Source: JBBTTS01 sp038064135 (GTDB taxonomy: Bacteria; Patescibacteriota; Saccharimonadia; Saccharimonadales; OMJO01). Taken from it: a stretch of 15,754 bases of DNA. Below the pieces are notes generated by a model, which saw only the letters and a program-made list of their open reading frames with translations, searched no databases and was not told the origin of the DNA. Both the position numbers and the translations under genes were made by a program. Shown piece by piece: positions 1 through 5,606 of this stretch. Where the stretch lies: positions 1-15,754 of the forward strand of contig JBBTTS010000074.1 in NCBI GenBank assembly GCA_038064135.1. Reading direction: 5' to 3'. The stretch's first letter is position 1; every line of letters starts with the position of its first letter.

Positions 1-48
1 CAAAACCAATTCAATTGAACGAGACAAGTTGTTCGTTAAAATGGTAGC

Positions 49-654
49 TTGACATCAGGAGCTAAGGCTATAGCTGTAGGCGATTTAGGAAGAATGATGG
101 TCATTGACTCGAGCGATACGGTTTGGTACAAAGATAAACAAGGTGCTAACTGGTCACAAATTGCCACCTCAATTAAATCCATTGCTGTGGGTGGTAACGG
201 TAGGATGATGGTCATAAATTCAGCGGATAATGCATATTACATGGATAGCGTAGCTGCTGGTTGGCAATCCGCGGCTAATGGCATCAAAGCAATTGCGGTG
301 GGAAGGTATGGCAGAATGATGGTAATTAATTCCGCTGACAATGCATACGCAGCCGATAGCCCAACCGCCTGGACGCAATTAACTACAGGTGGTGGCATCA
401 CAGCAATTGCGATTGGAGGCAAAGAACGAATGATGGTAATTAACTCATCTAACAATGCCTACATAAAAGAGACAATGGGAGGGGCTTGGAATTTGACCGT
501 TACTGGCGCTCAAAAGATCGGTGTTAGTGCTGCAGGTAGCATGATGGTTATTGATTCAAACGGAGCCGCTTACTTTAAGTATAATCCTGCTGACGGATGG
601 TCGTCGCAAACAAGTAACGGTGGCGCCGCTCAAATAGGTATTAACAAAGGTTAG
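49..654 (+). CDS. Tandem-repeat (tectonin/beta-propeller-type) protein, 5' part missing or frameshifted
   Basis: The protein consists of about five and a half repeats of roughly 37 residues. Each has the core pattern (K/T)(A/S)IAxGxxGRMMVI(D/N)Sxxxx(A/V)(Y/W), usually followed by a Trp about 10 residues later. This periodicity fits a beta-propeller of the tectonin/tachylectin kind, a fold used to bind sugars or surfaces. That assignment is by pattern only. There is no signal peptide, no ribosome binding site and only a TTG (49) as start; an in-frame stop lies at 37-39. A second reading frame, open from base 2 to 52, encodes KLFVK-like residues that would fit the end of an earlier repeat. The two frames join by a -1 shift at the AAAA run (38-41). 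I therefore think this is the 3' part of a longer gene entering from the left, broken by a one-base deletion or a sequencing error. The last repeat is incomplete and ends in GINKG. Confidence 0.6.
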   Translation: MTSGAKAIAVGDLGRMMVIDSSDTVWYKDKQGANWSQIATSIKSIAVGGNGRMMVINSADNAYYMDSVAAGWQSAANGIKAIAVGRYGRMMVINSADNAYAADSPTAWTQLTTGGGITAIAIGGKERMMVINSSNNAYIKETMGGAWNLTVTGAQKIGVSAAGSMMVIDSNGAAYFKYNPADGWSSQTSNGGAAQIGINKG

Positions 655-727
655 TGATGAAGTCAGTTGATAAGATTATTGTCTCAGGCTAAGCAAGTAT
701 ATAATTTAATACAGCAAAGGAGTGAAT

Positions 728-1363
728 ATGGAAAAACTTGATAAAAATGATAAGGGATTCGGAGCTTTGCCAATACTGCTAGTGGTGCTAGTTGTTGGTA
801 TCGTTGGCATCACAGGATGGTATGCAGTTGCTCATAAGAAAAATACTCAAAACAATGCTGTCACAACTCAATCCCCAACTAGCGAAACTGCCACACCAGC
901 ACAGGGCGCACCAGATCAAGCTAACCCCATATCTTTTGAGATAAAAGAATGGGGAGTTAAGGCAACACAGCCAAGTGGCGTTAATTTAAAATACACCATC
1001 AATGGCAAGACCGCTTACTTTACTTCAGACCAATTAGTAGCAGCCGATAGTAACCCACAATGTGGCATAGGCCCCTTCAGCGATGGTGCTGGCGGAACGC
1101 TATATTATGCTGGAGGTGGAAGTATAATGCGATTCGCTCCAACTGATAAAATACCACCGTCATTAGCTGATAATGATACCACAACCGCCGAGGCGTACGC
1201 TGCACAAGACAACAATAAGTCCAGTACAAGCCACGTAGGAAACTATTACTATGTATATGTTAAACCCCAGAGTTTTTGTAGTGAGAACCAAAATACAGTC
1301 AAGATACAACAACAGACCCAAGACGCAGTTAAAGGCCTCCTGCAATCACTACAAGCAATATAA
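728..1363 (+). CDS. Pilin-like membrane-anchored extracellular protein of unknown function
   Basis: Start chosen at ATG 728 because AAAGGAG at 716-722 lies 5 nt upstream; the GTG at 722 would overlap that site. The N-terminus MEKLDKNDKGFGALPILL is short and charged, with KGF at residues 9-11 followed by a hydrophobic stretch of about 22 residues (13-34) and then Lys-rich sequence. This resembles the class III signal/N-terminal helix of type IV pilin-like proteins, but the usual Glu at +5 after the cleavage Gly is Pro. After the helix comes a Thr/Gln/Ala-rich linker (about 40-65) and then a globular part with two Cys (NPQCG and SFCSE) that could form a disulfide. No enzyme motif is visible. 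It may be a minor pseudopilin or simply a single-pass surface protein. It lies 73 nt downstream of the repeat protein and could share its transcript. Confidence 0.7.
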   Translation: MEKLDKNDKGFGALPILLVVLVVGIVGITGWYAVAHKKNTQNNAVTTQSPTSETATPAQGAPDQANPISFEIKEWGVKATQPSGVNLKYTINGKTAYFTSDQLVAADSNPQCGIGPFSDGAGGTLYYAGGGSIMRFAPTDKIPPSLADNDTTTAEAYAAQDNNKSSTSHVGNYYYVYVKPQSFCSENQNTVKIQQQTQDAVKGLLQSLQAI

Positions 1364-1896
1364 AAAGGTAGTCTCGTTGCATCTCAGCACATATCTTCTT
1401 TTTTTGTAGATTTAACAAAATATTCTACTGCGAAATAGGATTTTGCTTTGAATTTAGGGTATGATCCTAGTTCCACCTCACCCACTTGAGGCTATTGCTA
1501 GTATACTTTTTCGAAACCAATAACTATTTGCCACATAGCTATTAGCTCTTGCTTTATTTGCTTCCAAGTAATCATATCCAAGCCTACCAAGAAAAGAGTC
1601 CTAGCTTGTCTAGGGCTTTTTTCTTGGTACTGAGTCCAGATTCGGCTCGGCGACTCGACAGCTTTAGCTGACGATAGTCGCATGTTTCGGTGTAGCGACG
1701 AAGCAAGAAACAAGCACGAAGTATTTGTTTCAAATGAGGAAGCGGAAAAGGACGAAGTCCGCTGTCCGGCCCCATTTTGTGGCCTCGAAATTTCTTGATA
1801 GAAAACTTGTTTTCATCAGAAAGTTTCCTTGCGAAAAGCCAATGGCTTATCTCACCCCGCTACCAAGTGAAATTAGGACCCGAATTAACAAAAGGT
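1364..1896. other. Gene-free, hairpin-rich intergenic tract
   Basis: No convincing gene is present over 533 bases. The overlapping short open frames here have no ribosome binding site and follow the hairpins. The first part (1364-1500) is AT-rich; it includes a possible -10 (TATACT, 1502-1507) and a small CCTC/GAGG hairpin. From 1585 to about 1848 there are at least six consecutive inverted repeats: 1585-1629, 1650-1681, 1683-1712 or 1707-1731, 1741-1763, 1796-1818 and 1836-1848. None of the signature segments of RNase P RNA, tmRNA or 6S RNA that I know could be placed. The tract may hold an undescribed structured RNA or may be a cluster of remnant repeats. Confidence 0.55.
1585..1629 (+). 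other. 20-bp stem hairpin with 5-nt loop (possible terminator or structured RNA)
   Basis: The arms 1585-1604 and 1610-1629 pair over all 20 positions around the loop CTTGT. Two of the pairs are G-U wobbles when read as plus-strand RNA. On the minus strand the same two positions would be A-C mismatches, so the structure favours a plus-strand transcript. A run of six T lies inside the 3' arm rather than after it, so this is not a textbook terminator. Confidence 0.6.
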
Positions 1897-2460
1897 TTAG
1901 TTATATGCTGCAAAAACGCTATTTATGTCGCCTGTTGTGAGCGTATTCTTTTTGACCTCTTGTGGACTACCAAATCCGTACATAGTATTTTCGGTGTTTC
2001 CAACAGCATAAACATCTTCTAACCCCAACCAATGTCCCAGCTCGTGTGTCATGATGTTTTCAGCATCGTAGCTGCCCGAATACGCACAATTTGCTTGGTT
2101 TGACCAACGCCAGTTAAACGATTTGTTAAATATAGTATCCACGTCAACAACCACACCAGTTAAGGTGTTATAGCGAATGTAAGTTACGGCAAGCGCCGAG
2201 CCAGAAGTTCTACCCCAAGCAATAATATTTTGCCCATCCCCTGCTTGCCTACTTGTTGCAGTATCGCTACCTCGAGTAAACTGAACTTGATTATTTGCAC
2301 CTATTTGCCAGTCATCAAACCCATTTGCCGCAATTTGAGCCAAATTTGCTCCGCCTACACCAGATGGCACGCTCGAAGGATTTAATTTATAAGTAACGTA
2401 GGTAAACGCCATCCGCGTGCAGGGATCGGTGATGCCGAATCCGAATCGCTCAGCCCGCAA
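1897..2460 (-). CDS. Secreted zinc metalloprotease, catalytic part (frameshifted from its N-terminus)
   Basis: The protein carries THELGHWLGLEDV, a HExxHxxGxxH/D metzincin-type zinc site in which the third ligand is Asp. A Met-containing segment (NTMYGFG) follows about 14 residues later, as expected for a Met-turn. This is the signature of an M10/M43-like or related secreted metalloprotease that cleaves extracellular proteins or peptides. The preceding YVTYKLNPSSVP and the DDWQ, VQFT and IIAW segments fit the beta-sheet part of such a domain. Read alone, the frame has only a TTG at 2460, no ribosome binding site and no signal peptide. Those elements are supplied in another frame by the upstream 2684-2382 reading frame. 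The two overlap, so the intact protein of about 260 residues requires a -1 shift between about 2487 and 2382. It is either a recent pseudogene, a sequencing error or recoded. The family call is strong; its present activity is uncertain. Confidence 0.7.
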   Translation of the reverse strand: MRAERFGFGITDPCTRMAFTYVTYKLNPSSVPSGVGGANLAQIAANGFDDWQIGANNQVQFTRGSDTATSRQAGDGQNIIAWGRTSGSALAVTYIRYNTLTGVVVDVDTIFNKSFNWRWSNQANCAYSGSYDAENIMTHELGHWLGLEDVYAVGNTENTMYGFGSPQEVKKNTLTTGDINSVFAAYN

Positions 2461-2684
2461 ACAAGCGTTGGTGCAGTACCACCAGGTTTAGCAGGATTAT
2501 TTGACTTAACTTTATGTACAATTACGCGGACTTTGATATGTAAGCTTCCACGCTGGCTATAAAGCCCATCTACGTCTGGAATATCCTCTATTAAACCAGC
2601 GGCAAGCACCCCAGCCGGATGAAATACAATAGAAAAAAGTGCCACCCAGCCAGTGAACAAAAGTTTTTTTTGGATTTTAAACAT
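2382..2684 (-). CDS. Signal peptide and N-terminal part of the frameshifted metalloprotease
   Basis: ATG at 2684 is preceded on the minus strand by GAGGT with about 7 nt spacing. The product opens with a classic Sec signal: Lys-rich MFKIQKK, a hydrophobic core (LLFTGWVALFSIVF) and a small-residue cleavage region (AGVLAAG). A short linker with basic residues and a Pro/Gly-rich stretch (NNPAKPGG) follow, then CGLSDSD. After about residue 75 the frame continues into Pro/Arg-rich sequence and stops at 2382. The neighbouring frame there begins the metalloprotease domain. I read the real protein as leaving this frame somewhere after the VCGLSDSD segment. The last residues (ASPIPARGWRLPTLLIN) are then probably out-of-frame translation. 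A one-base deletion explains the direction of the shift. Confidence 0.6.
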   Translation of the reverse strand: MFKIQKKLLFTGWVALFSIVFHPAGVLAAGLIEDIPDVDGLYSQRGSLHIKVRVIVHKVKSNNPAKPGGTAPTLVCGLSDSDSASPIPARGWRLPTLLIN

Positions 2685-2746
2685 AGCATTTACCTCGTTT
2701 ACTAATTTAATTGTAACATCCCCGCTAAACAGACTAAATAATAAGA

Positions 2747-2851
2747 TTAGTCACCCAGGGCAAGCATTGAATCGATGTGTTTGCGAAGAATTCTTCTGGG
2801 TCTACAAAAGGTAATTAAGCTATCGTAGATTTCTGTGCCAACCCCAACCAC
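2747..2851 (-). CDS. Possible 34-codon mini-ORF with RPRR...HID tail
   Basis: A GTG at 2851 opens a 34-codon frame ending in TAA at 2747. The sequence AAAGG stands just upstream but is too close for an ideal ribosome binding site. Its C-terminus, RPRRILRKHIDSMLALGD, resembles the C-terminus RPRRNSHIDAILGLDQ of the small gene at 3417-3653 on the same strand. The similarity is the only reason to list it. It may be a remnant of a second copy of that tail and not an expressed gene. Confidence 0.25.
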   Translation of the reverse strand: MVGVGTEIYDSLITFCRPRRILRKHIDSMLALGD

Positions 2852-2933
2852 TTACCTTTGGTTCTTATGTTTAAAAAATAGACAATTGTTACTAAAAAGG
2901 TAATATAGGGATATATAACACAAGGAGGTATTA

Positions 2934-3332
2934 ATGTTTAACTTTAATTCGTTGCTCATATCGTCAGAAAACCCAAAACCGCTAGTTGAATTTTATAGCA
3001 TGGTGGTTCAGAGCAAACCTGTATGGGAGAATGCCGGCTTTAATGGCTTCAAACTGGGAAATGGGTTTATCGTCATCGGCCCACACGACGGAGTACACGG
3101 CCAAAATCCCTCCCCCGAACATATTATTTTTGGGATGGAGACCACCGACGTACCAAAAGAATTCGAGCGCATCAAAGCAACGGGAGCAAAAGTAATAGCC
3201 GAACCCTACCATCCCTCGCCAAATCCCGAGATGTGGATGGCAACATTTGCCGATCCAGACGGCAATTTCTTTCAACTAAGTACACTCAGTTTTTGGTCGT
3301 ACAATCCAGTGATAGTCGTAAATGAAAAATAG
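2934..3332 (+). CDS. VOC-superfamily (glyoxalase/bleomycin-resistance-like) protein
   Basis: At 132 residues this is a typical single-domain vicinal oxygen chelate protein with two beta-alpha-beta-beta-beta modules. The first module is NSLLISSENPKPLVEFYSMV...GFNGFKLGNGFIVIG. The second is HIIFGMETTDVPKEFERIKATGAKVI...MWMATFADPDGNFFQLS. The closing signature FADPDGNFFQL is diagnostic of the family, whose members act on lactoylglutathione-like adducts or dioxygenase substrates, or bind antibiotics. The specific substrate cannot be told. The ATG at 2934 has a near-perfect ribosome binding site (AAGGAGGT, about 5 nt upstream), the strongest in the window. It stands alone between minus-strand genes. 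The C-terminal extension after FQLS (WSYNPVIVVNEK) is short and unremarkable. Confidence 0.9.
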   Translation: MFNFNSLLISSENPKPLVEFYSMVVQSKPVWENAGFNGFKLGNGFIVIGPHDGVHGQNPSPEHIIFGMETTDVPKEFERIKATGAKVIAEPYHPSPNPEMWMATFADPDGNFFQLSTLSFWSYNPVIVVNEK

Positions 3333-3416
3333 CTAGTTTCTGCCATCTACTTACCGAATTATTTCTACTTTTAACAGATTTATTACAAACTGATTAGAGG
3401 ACGGACCTCCAGAAAC

Positions 3417-3653
3417 CTATTGATCGAGGCCGAGGATGGCATCGATGTGCGAGTTTCGGCGAGGGCGTTGAGTGATGCGTGAACAATTTAGTGTAGGTTC
3501 GACCTCACTACTCGCCGCCAAACCACCAAGTTCGGCATCGAGTCTATGCAAAAAGTCATCTACAACCGATCCTACTTCGTGGACGTGGTTCAAGTGTTCT
3601 CGCGCTTCGGGCGTGCCTGGTTGTTCTAAAACTATTTCTTGTAGTGTCCGCAT
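3417..3653 (-). CDS. Small helical protein of unknown function
   Basis: This is a 78-residue product that I do not recognise. Residues 1-45 are predicted by eye to be mostly helical (TLQEIVLEQ, TPEAREHLNHVHEVGSVVDDFLHRLDAEL), soluble and acidic. A linker follows and then a basic tail, RPRRNSHIDAILGLDQ, which recurs in part at 2747-2800. No ribosome binding site precedes ATG 3653; AT-rich sequence lies just upstream, so it could be leaderless. It is 56 nt downstream of the small membrane protein gene at 3710-3955 on the same strand and may be co-transcribed with it. Codon use looks normal for the window. Confidence 0.5.
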   Translation of the reverse strand: MRTLQEIVLEQPGTPEAREHLNHVHEVGSVVDDFLHRLDAELGGLAASSEVEPTLNCSRITQRPRRNSHIDAILGLDQ

Positions 3654-3709
3654 GGTGTTTGTCTTAAATTTATTTACACTTCTATTTTACTCTCGCTTGT
3701 CAAGAACGG

Positions 3710-3955
3710 CTAGTCAGGTAAGTTGCGCAAGCGAAATTTTTGGACGGCCAATATAAACCAGGCCGCCGAGGCTGGAATTGCCGTTGCCACCGAATACCAT
3801 AAATCCAAGGTAAAAAAGCAAAAAACAATAACCGTTACCAAAACGCAATTCATTATGCTGGTAGCTAAAGCTGGTTTATGTTTACTTAAAATACTTGGTA
3901 GCATGGTAAAAAAGAACAAAAGCTGACAGGCTGCAATTACTTTGTCTTGCCACAT
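3710..3955 (-). CDS. Small integral membrane protein of unknown function
   Basis: The 81-residue protein has three hydrophobic segments: about 5-22 (KVIAACQLLFFFTMLPSIL), 30-52 (SIMNCVLVTVIVFCFFTLDLWYS) and 55-70 (ATAIPASAAWFILAVQK). A short basic/polar connector, SKHKPALATS, lies between the first two. This organisation (MW..., LSK..PAL.TS, the LW motif, WFILAVQK at the end) matches a widely scattered family of small bacterial membrane proteins of unknown role, as I remember it. There is no ribosome binding site; TAAAAT stands 10 nt upstream of ATG 3955 on the minus strand, so transcription may begin at or near the start codon. The complementary strand is also open, but its product lacks features. 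Confidence 0.7.
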   Translation of the reverse strand: MWQDKVIAACQLLFFFTMLPSILSKHKPALATSIMNCVLVTVIVFCFFTLDLWYSVATAIPASAAWFILAVQKFRLRNLPD

Positions 3956-4078
3956 ATTTAGTAAAATTTTATCACGTTTATAAAGCGAGATTAGGTAATC
4001 AATGTTATTAAGTGCATACTAAAGTTACCTAGGCCACATCAACACTAAATTTCTTGCAGGGAGCAGACGAAAAGATTG

Positions 4079-4101
4079 TTGTTGGACTAATTAGTCAACA
4101 A
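4079..4101. promoter_or_regulatory. 23-bp dyad upstream of small peptide gene
   Basis: The arms TTGTTGGACTAA (4079-4090) and TTAGTCAACAA (4091-4101) are complementary apart from one unpaired G, with no loop between them. The absence of a loop suits a protein-binding operator better than an RNA hairpin. It ends 20 nt before the ATG of the 29-residue peptide gene at 4121, just upstream of its ribosome binding site. Confidence 0.5.
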
Positions 4102-4120
4102 TAATTGAAAGGACACTAAA

Positions 4121-4210
4121 ATGTCTGTATTTACTGTGAATAGCGAAGATAAGGCTCCTGATACAAAACCAGCCAATCCATCGCAGCCAGCACAACCTGC
4201 TAGCAAATAG
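4121..4210 (+). CDS. 29-residue proline-rich small protein
   Basis: A short frame of 30 codons begins at ATG 4121, preceded by GAAAGGA with about 8 nt spacing. It ends at TAG 4208-4210, 13 nt before a strong terminator at 4224-4261. The product starts MSVFTVNSEDKAPDTKP and ends in a Pro/Gln/Ala/Ser repeat (PANPSQPAQPASK). It has no membrane segment, no Cys and no signal peptide. The combination of dyad, ribosome binding site, short frame and terminator makes a complete small transcription unit of about 150 bases. I do not recognise the peptide. It could be a small structural or regulatory protein, or a peptide precursor, but no maturation gene is adjacent. Confidence 0.55.
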   Translation: MSVFTVNSEDKAPDTKPANPSQPAQPASK

Positions 4211-4223
4211 GTTTAAAAACCTC

Positions 4224-4261
4224 AAAAAGCCCGGATCAATTTAATAAATGCTGGGCTTTTT
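4224..4261. terminator. Bidirectional intrinsic terminator
   Basis: AAAAAGCCC (4224-4232) pairs with GGGCTTTTT (4253-4261) around a 20-nt loop, giving T-runs in both directions. On the plus strand it closes the 29-residue gene. On the minus strand it lies 11 bp beyond the left copy of the 44-bp repeat, so it probably was the original terminator of the FtsB/DivIC-type gene. Confidence 0.75.
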
Positions 4262-4272
4262 GTATTCTGATG

Positions 4273-4316
4273 TTACTTTCGGAAGAAAAATTCCATCCAA
4301 GCTTCGAAATTACGCT
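4273..4316. repeat. 44-bp direct repeat, left copy
   Basis: It is identical to 5083-5126 over all 44 bases, and the identity stops exactly at both ends. It begins at the complement of the TAA stop codon of the FtsB/DivIC-type gene and runs through its last 13 codons. The left copy has no gene body attached and is followed by the AT-rich cassette. Confidence 0.9.
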
Positions 4317-4343
4317 CAAGATTAATTTCTAAATTAGAGGTTG

Positions 4344-4349
4344 TATACT
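4344..4349 (+). promoter_or_regulatory. -10 box of a leaderless promoter
   Basis: TATACT lies exactly 6 nt in front of ATG 4356, so a transcript would start at or next to the start codon. No clear -35 is visible. Confidence 0.5.
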
Positions 4350-4355
4350 AAGTCT

Positions 4356-5063
4356 ATGAAAATTAACATGGTTTTTAACTATCAAAAAATCTTAATAATT
4401 ATTTTATTAATTTTTTTTAGCTCCTTAGTTATTAACGAATGGCGGAGATCTCAAAATTCACCTCAGAAATTCTACCAAAGCAATCAAAATAAAATTAAGT
4501 CCAAATCGCAAAATGCAATAGAAAGATCAAATATGGCTTTCACTCAGATATTAACTAACTCTGACTTTATCAAATTAAGTCCTTTAAATATTTCAGGAAC
4601 TCAAAATAAATGTACGGCAGATGAGCAATGGAGTCATCACAATATATTTTCAGATCCGTTTGCGATTTCAAAAAAGCTTAGCAAGTCAATGTATTGTGAT
4701 TTTGTAAAAACGCATTATTATGTCTGGAAAGGCACAACAAAAGAGCTTGGATATTTAATTGAGAAAAATGTTAAAAATTTACAAAAGGGACAAAGTTTTC
4801 CAGAAGATAATAAATACTTAAAAGCAGGAGTAATTGAAACTGTTATCGGAATTAATCCTCATATTTATTTTGCATTCGGGGGAAAAAGTGACTCGTTTCT
4901 CTATAAAACCGAACTAAATTTTAGCTATGGCAAGCGAGAAACAGCAACTTTTAACTTAAGTGAAAATACATTGCCATTTTATAACGAAATATCAAAATTA
5001 TCAGATTCTGATATTATTGTCCAAATACTAACACATGAAGTTTACTTTACACTTTACGAATAA
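4356..5063 (+). CDS. AT-rich cassette gene: membrane-anchored protein of unknown function
   Basis: I chose ATG 4356 (an upstream TTG at 4341 is in frame) because TATACT stands 6 nt before it, the spacing of other leaderless genes in this window. The product, 235 residues, starts with a short basic segment and a strong hydrophobic helix (about residues 10-25: KILIIILLIFFSSLVI), so it is anchored in the membrane. A Lys/Gln/Ser-rich linker follows, then a globular part with two Cys (NKCTADE, MYCDF) and many aromatic residues (HYYVW, IYFAFGG). No known motif is visible. The base composition is clearly more AT-rich than the neighbours. The gene fills the segment between two perfect copies of a 44-bp repeat, which suggests that it arrived as a unit. 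Its role is unknown. Confidence 0.7.
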   Translation: MKINMVFNYQKILIIILLIFFSSLVINEWRRSQNSPQKFYQSNQNKIKSKSQNAIERSNMAFTQILTNSDFIKLSPLNISGTQNKCTADEQWSHHNIFSDPFAISKKLSKSMYCDFVKTHYYVWKGTTKELGYLIEKNVKNLQKGQSFPEDNKYLKAGVIETVIGINPHIYFAFGGKSDSFLYKTELNFSYGKRETATFNLSENTLPFYNEISKLSDSDIIVQILTHEVYFTLYE

Positions 5064-5082
5064 TTTTGAGCTAAATATTTAA

Positions 5083-5126
5083 TTACTTTCGGAAGAAAAA
5101 TTCCATCCAAGCTTCGAAATTACGCT
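5083..5126. repeat. 44-bp direct repeat, right copy (3' end of the FtsB/DivIC-type gene)
   Basis: The same 44 bases as 4273-4316. Here they encode the last residues RNFEAWMEFFFRK and the stop codon of the division gene. The repeat-to-repeat distance is 810 bp. Confidence 0.9.
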
Positions 5127-5523
5127 GATATAGCGGTTTGTCGGTTTCGGCCGTCTGATTTTCTGCTGGTTTTTCGGCCGGTGATGGTGCATAACGCAGC
5201 GCCACGCTTTTAGGTACTAAAACTAATTTTTCACCCGGAGCTGCTAGGCCGAATTGCCGCCTTGCTGTTAGCTCCAGATATTGATCAGTTTTTAGATATT
5301 CGTTACGAAGTTTTAATGTTTGATTTTCTAGATCTGTAACTTCGTTCTGTCGCTGTAAACGAACTACTTTTTTTTGTAAATCGTAGTTAGATTGGATCAC
5401 GTTTACGGTGCTCCATGAAACCAAAAAAACTAATCCAGTAAAAACCAACAAGCCCACAACTCGGATATCGCGTAACTGTACAAATAAAGGATGCTTGGTA
5501 AAATTTTTGATTTTTTGTAACAT
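5083..5523 (-). CDS. FtsB/DivIC-family septum formation initiator protein
   Basis: A bitopic membrane protein of the divisome: FtsB/DivIC proteins bind FtsL and the FtsQ/DivIB partner and help switch on septal peptidoglycan synthesis. Of its 146 residues, 1-20 are cytoplasmic and basic and about 22-42 form the membrane helix (VVGLLVFTGLVFLVSWSTVNVI). Residues 43-80 form a coiled coil of the typical kind (LQKKVVRLQRQNEVTDLENQTLKL). Next come YLELTARRQFGLAAPGEKLVLVP, the hallmark of the family, and a Pro/Glu/Ala-rich tail. The last 13 codons and the stop are exactly duplicated at 4273-4316, beyond an inserted gene, so the present C-terminus may be a restored one. No ribosome binding site is seen; TACAAT lies 9 nt upstream of ATG. 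It is transcribed divergently from the tRNA unit. Confidence 0.88.
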   Translation of the reverse strand: MLQKIKNFTKHPLFVQLRDIRVVGLLVFTGLVFLVSWSTVNVIQSNYDLQKKVVRLQRQNEVTDLENQTLKLRNEYLKTDQYLELTARRQFGLAAPGEKLVLVPKSVALRYAPSPAEKPAENQTAETDKPLYQRNFEAWMEFFFRK

Positions 5524-5558
5524 GACTCTTTAATTGTACAACATTTTAGCAAGCAATC

Positions 5559-5567
5559 TGGTATAAT
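5559..5567 (+). promoter_or_regulatory. Extended -10 promoter for the tRNA unit
   Basis: TGGTATAAT is a perfect extended -10 (TG at 5559-5560, TATAAT at 5562-5567). A transcript would start near 5574 and run through the two leader hairpins into the tRNA. Confidence 0.6.
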
Positions 5568-5606
5568 CTCATCTGTTACTGATGCTAGTATCGAACTTTT
5601 CAAACT

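Noticed and set aside
1498..2022. Several overlapping short open frames on both strands
   Set aside because: They have no ribosome binding sites, overlap each other and coincide with the hairpin tract and the end of the metalloprotease gene. Their products look like translated structured or non-coding DNA.
3472..3926. Plus-strand open frames opposite the small minus-strand genes
   Set aside because: Low-complexity products without ribosome binding sites; the minus-strand products have sensible membrane or helical patterns.
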